From NCBI GenBank assembly GCA_949299545.1, contig CASGAM010000024.1:1-64000 (forward strand): a DNA stretch of 64,000 nucleotides, read 5' to 3'. This DNA is from an uncultured Prevotellaceae bacterium (GTDB taxonomy: Bacteria; Bacteroidota; Bacteroidia; Bacteroidales; Bacteroidaceae). This document shows positions 62,285-64,000 of the stretch, in pieces. The notes under the pieces were generated by a model. That model saw only the letters and a list, made by a program, of their open reading frames with translations, searched no databases and was not told where the DNA came from. The translations under genes were made by a program, and so were the position numbers. The stretch's first letter is position 1. Each line of letters begins with the position of its first letter.

Positions 62285-63643
62285 TCAACGCACCTGGCCG
62301 ACAACAACCTTCCGACCGCCGATAATGTAAAGCCCCGGTGCCAGATAATCGGCAGGACATTCAATATCGACTTGTTTCTTCACGAGAACGCCGGATGGAG
62401 AGTAAGCATCGGCAAACCTATCGATTGAGATCTCCGCAACAGACGTCACCAACGTGGCATATACGTTCAAATCATGTGCCGGCATAAACTCAGGAACTGC
62501 CGACCATCCGCTGAAACCGGGTTGACCGTCGTAATCGTCAATCAGTTCGATTCTTGCCCCATAAGGCACTTCCACTGTACAATAAACATTACCGTTGACA
62601 TAATAAACGATGTTGTAAACATTCACCACATAACTGCCGCTGACCGTTACATTCCGGGCCGGCATGGTGGCAGGCACTCCCTCCCAACCGCTAAAGGTAT
62701 AACCTTCTTTCTCGGGAACAACCGGCACCTCGGGCACCGCACCATACACGACACTGATACTGTCATAAAGAACACTGTCGATGATGCAATAGAGCATGTA
62801 AACGTTGGGGGCGAACGTCGCCTTCAGCGTCGTGTCTTTGTCTACAATCAGTTTATAGGGATTGTCCGTTACACCGTCCGACCACCGTACAAAAGAATAG
62901 CCCTCGTCAGGAAGTGCCTCCAGAACCGCTTCCGCTCCGGCTGCGTACGTTCCGCTGCCGGTCGCTATACCACCGCCCAGTCCTGATACATTCACCGTAT
63001 ACGTTTTTGTCGAGTCATCGGGAATAACCGGGTCATCGGGGTCTTCAGAATCATCCGGACTATCCGGATCGCCCGGATTTTGCGGATCATATACGAAAAC
63101 ACCGGTCAGATGAGCGTCTGCATTACCCATTCGATAGACAAAGGACTCGGAAACGGATAGCAGGCTGTCACCCGACATCCAACCTTTGAACACAAAGCCC
63201 CAATAAGGATAGGCTTCCAAATAAATCTCCTGTCCTGCACCCACCTCTGCAGATGACACATTGAAAGAACCGCCATGTTTGGGACTTGCGCTGACAGTCA
63301 GATTGAACTTTTCTACCGGCATCTGCGGATCACCGGGGTTGATAGGGTTGAACTTGAAAAGTGCCTCTATCACCACATCCCTGCCAGGCATGATGTAAAT
63401 ATAGTAAGCCTCTTCCGAAAGGATAACACCGTCCACCTGCCAGCCTTTAAACTCATAACCGTATGCCGGATAAGCGTACAAAGAGATGCTATCGCCCTCT
63501 CCGGCTATCGTTGTAGCGATATTTGTCGTTCCGCCGGAACGGGGCGTCGCATACACATCTGCCGTGTAGGTCTGTGCCTGCGCTTGCCCGAAAAGGGCAA
63601 GCTGGCACAGCCACAGCAAACAAATACTTATGATATGTTTCAT
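62285..63643 (-). CDS. Secreted protein with InlB B-repeat-like modules and type IX-like tail
   Basis: 452 residues with signal peptide (about 1-23, cleaved after AQA). It contains about five repeats of the divergent InlB/Listeria-Bacteroides type: Y-G-Y-E-F-K-G-W (about 62-69), GFVFKGWMSG, GYSFVRWSDG, GYTFSGWEGVPATMPARNV and FSGWSAVPEFMPAH. A Pro/Asp linker (PGDPDSPDDSEDPDDP) divides it near residue 200. The end YIIGGRKVVVGQVR is nearly identical to the tail of the 1501-residue protein. Such repeats are usually adhesive or stalk-like; no enzymatic part is seen. It follows the partial gene to the right by 23 bases. Confidence 0.85.
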   Translation of the reverse strand: MKHIISICLLWLCQLALFGQAQAQTYTADVYATPRSGGTTNIATTIAGEGDSISLYAYPAYGYEFKGWQVDGVILSEEAYYIYIMPGRDVVIEALFKFNPINPGDPQMPVEKFNLTVSASPKHGGSFNVSSAEVGAGQEIYLEAYPYWGFVFKGWMSGDSLLSVSESFVYRMGNADAHLTGVFVYDPQNPGDPDSPDDSEDPDDPVIPDDSTKTYTVNVSGLGGGIATGSGTYAAGAEAVLEALPDEGYSFVRWSDGVTDNPYKLIVDKDTTLKATFAPNVYMLYCIIDSVLYDSISVVYGAVPEVPVVPEKEGYTFSGWEGVPATMPARNVTVSGSYVVNVYNIVYYVNGNVYCTVEVPYGARIELIDDYDGQPGFSGWSAVPEFMPAHDLNVYATLVTSVAEISIDRFADAYSPSGVLVKKQVDIECPADYLAPGLYIIGGRKVVVGQVR

Positions 63644-63666
63644 TTGAATCTATCGTTTAAAGTTGA

Positions 63667-64000
63667 TTATCTGTTTACAGTCACCTTGTAAACGGCACCT
63701 TCCACATTGACCATGTAAACGCCCGGAACGACATCGAACGAAGCACCGGCAGCCTCTTTCCGGCCGACCATGGTACCATCGACAGCATACACTGCCATCT
63801 GTACATTCTGCGGAGCCTCAACAATGATTCTGCCTGCGGTCGTCGTCACCTTAACTTCACCGGCTACGGAAGACTCGATGCAAGTAGCATCCATTCCTAT
63901 CTTGAGCATGAAACGGTTGACATTGGCTCCGGCCTCGGCCTCGAAGGTATACGCACCGTTCGTCATGTCGACTTCTTTGCCCGTCTGGCGGTCCACGATG
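63667..64000 (-). CDS. C-terminal part of a secreted protein, cut by the window edge
   Basis: Only the last 111 or so residues are inside the window; the frame continues past 64000 (the upstream codons read IVDRQTGKEVDMTNG). The fragment has a beta-strand-rich end with RIIVEAPQNVQMAVYAVDG and GVYMVNVEGAVYKVTVNR, the general form of a type IX secretion sorting domain. The catalytic or binding part is outside. It is upstream of and co-directional with the InlB-repeat gene. Confidence 0.8.
   Translation of the reverse strand, partial: IVDRQTGKEVDMTNGAYTFEAEAGANVNRFMLKIGMDATCIESSVAGEVKVTTTAGRIIVEAPQNVQMAVYAVDGTMVGRKEAAGASFDVVPGVYMVNVEGAVYKVTVNR

Overview
The window reads as a chromosomal segment of a Bacteroidales bacterium, most like the Prevotellaceae (Prevotella/Paraprevotella). 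Three things point there. Promoters match the Bacteroidetes pattern TTTG-N19/20-TAnnTTTG, and genes lack obvious Shine-Dalgarno sequences. Several large secreted proteins end in a type IX secretion-like sorting tail (...G-x-YI-[IV]-GG-x-K...). Lineage-typical families are present: DUF4248, HU-like histone, smalltalk small protein, DUF4831 and a C-terminally Tyr-rich Wzc. The genus is an inference from these traits; no rRNA or other marker was available. I see no phage, insertion sequence, CRISPR array, rRNA or tRNA.

Layout. 1-3.2 kb: intergenic palindromes and valS. 3.4-5.9 kb: a flippase and a GT2 glycosyltransferase. 6.0-7.1 kb: a secreted GH43 enzyme. 7.6-12.6 kb: a small AraC-type regulator, dipeptidyl peptidase III, an AlkD-like protein, Fur and PurA. 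12.8-20.05 kb: a TPR protein and the complete leucine operon (leuA-leuC-leuD-citramalate/isopropylmalate synthase-like-leuB). The operon is preceded by a consensus promoter, a 25-codon Ile/Leu/Val-rich leader peptide and a UUCG-capped terminator, which together form a classical attenuator. 20.2-28.5 kb: two giant secreted proteins with related C-terminal modules, a 51-residue small protein between them, and a 5' UTR carrying AGGTTAAT direct repeats. 28.7-38.4 kb: a polysaccharide production and export region with a Wza-like lipoprotein, ManA, Wzc-like tyrosine kinase, polyprenyl-P sugar transferase and RfbA. It encloses a cassette of DUF4248, HU-like, P5/lysozyme-like, smalltalk and HAD genes, with a 6 x 10 bp phased repeat in front of the HU-like gene. 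38.4-47.6 kb: housekeeping genes (ZapB-like/ZapA, RNase Y, DUF4831, Nnr, Hpt, Adk, ObgE, PgeF). 47.7-61.7 kb: a glucuronoxylan/xyloglucan-type degradation cluster (GH43, GH2, GH115, GH30-GH43 fusion, GH43-CBM6, GH31). 62.3-64 kb: two secreted proteins with the same type of sorting tail; the second runs off the window.

How the parts work together. The attenuator would tie leu transcription to branched-chain aminoacyl-tRNA supply. The xylan cluster is predicted to remove (methyl)glucuronic acid (GH115), cut the backbone (GH30) and trim arabinose/xylose side groups (GH43, GH31, GH2) outside the cytoplasm, since every member has a signal peptide. No SusC/SusD pair or sensor is inside the window. 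The export region has the parts for initiating (WbaP-like), nucleotide-sugar supply (RfbA, ManA) and exporting (Wza/Wzc) a surface polysaccharide.

The least explained parts are the HU/DUF4248 cassette with its phased repeat, the small protein beside two type IX-like cargo proteins, the shared C-terminal module of those cargos, and a 34-bp palindromic insert flanked by perfect 9-bp direct repeats.
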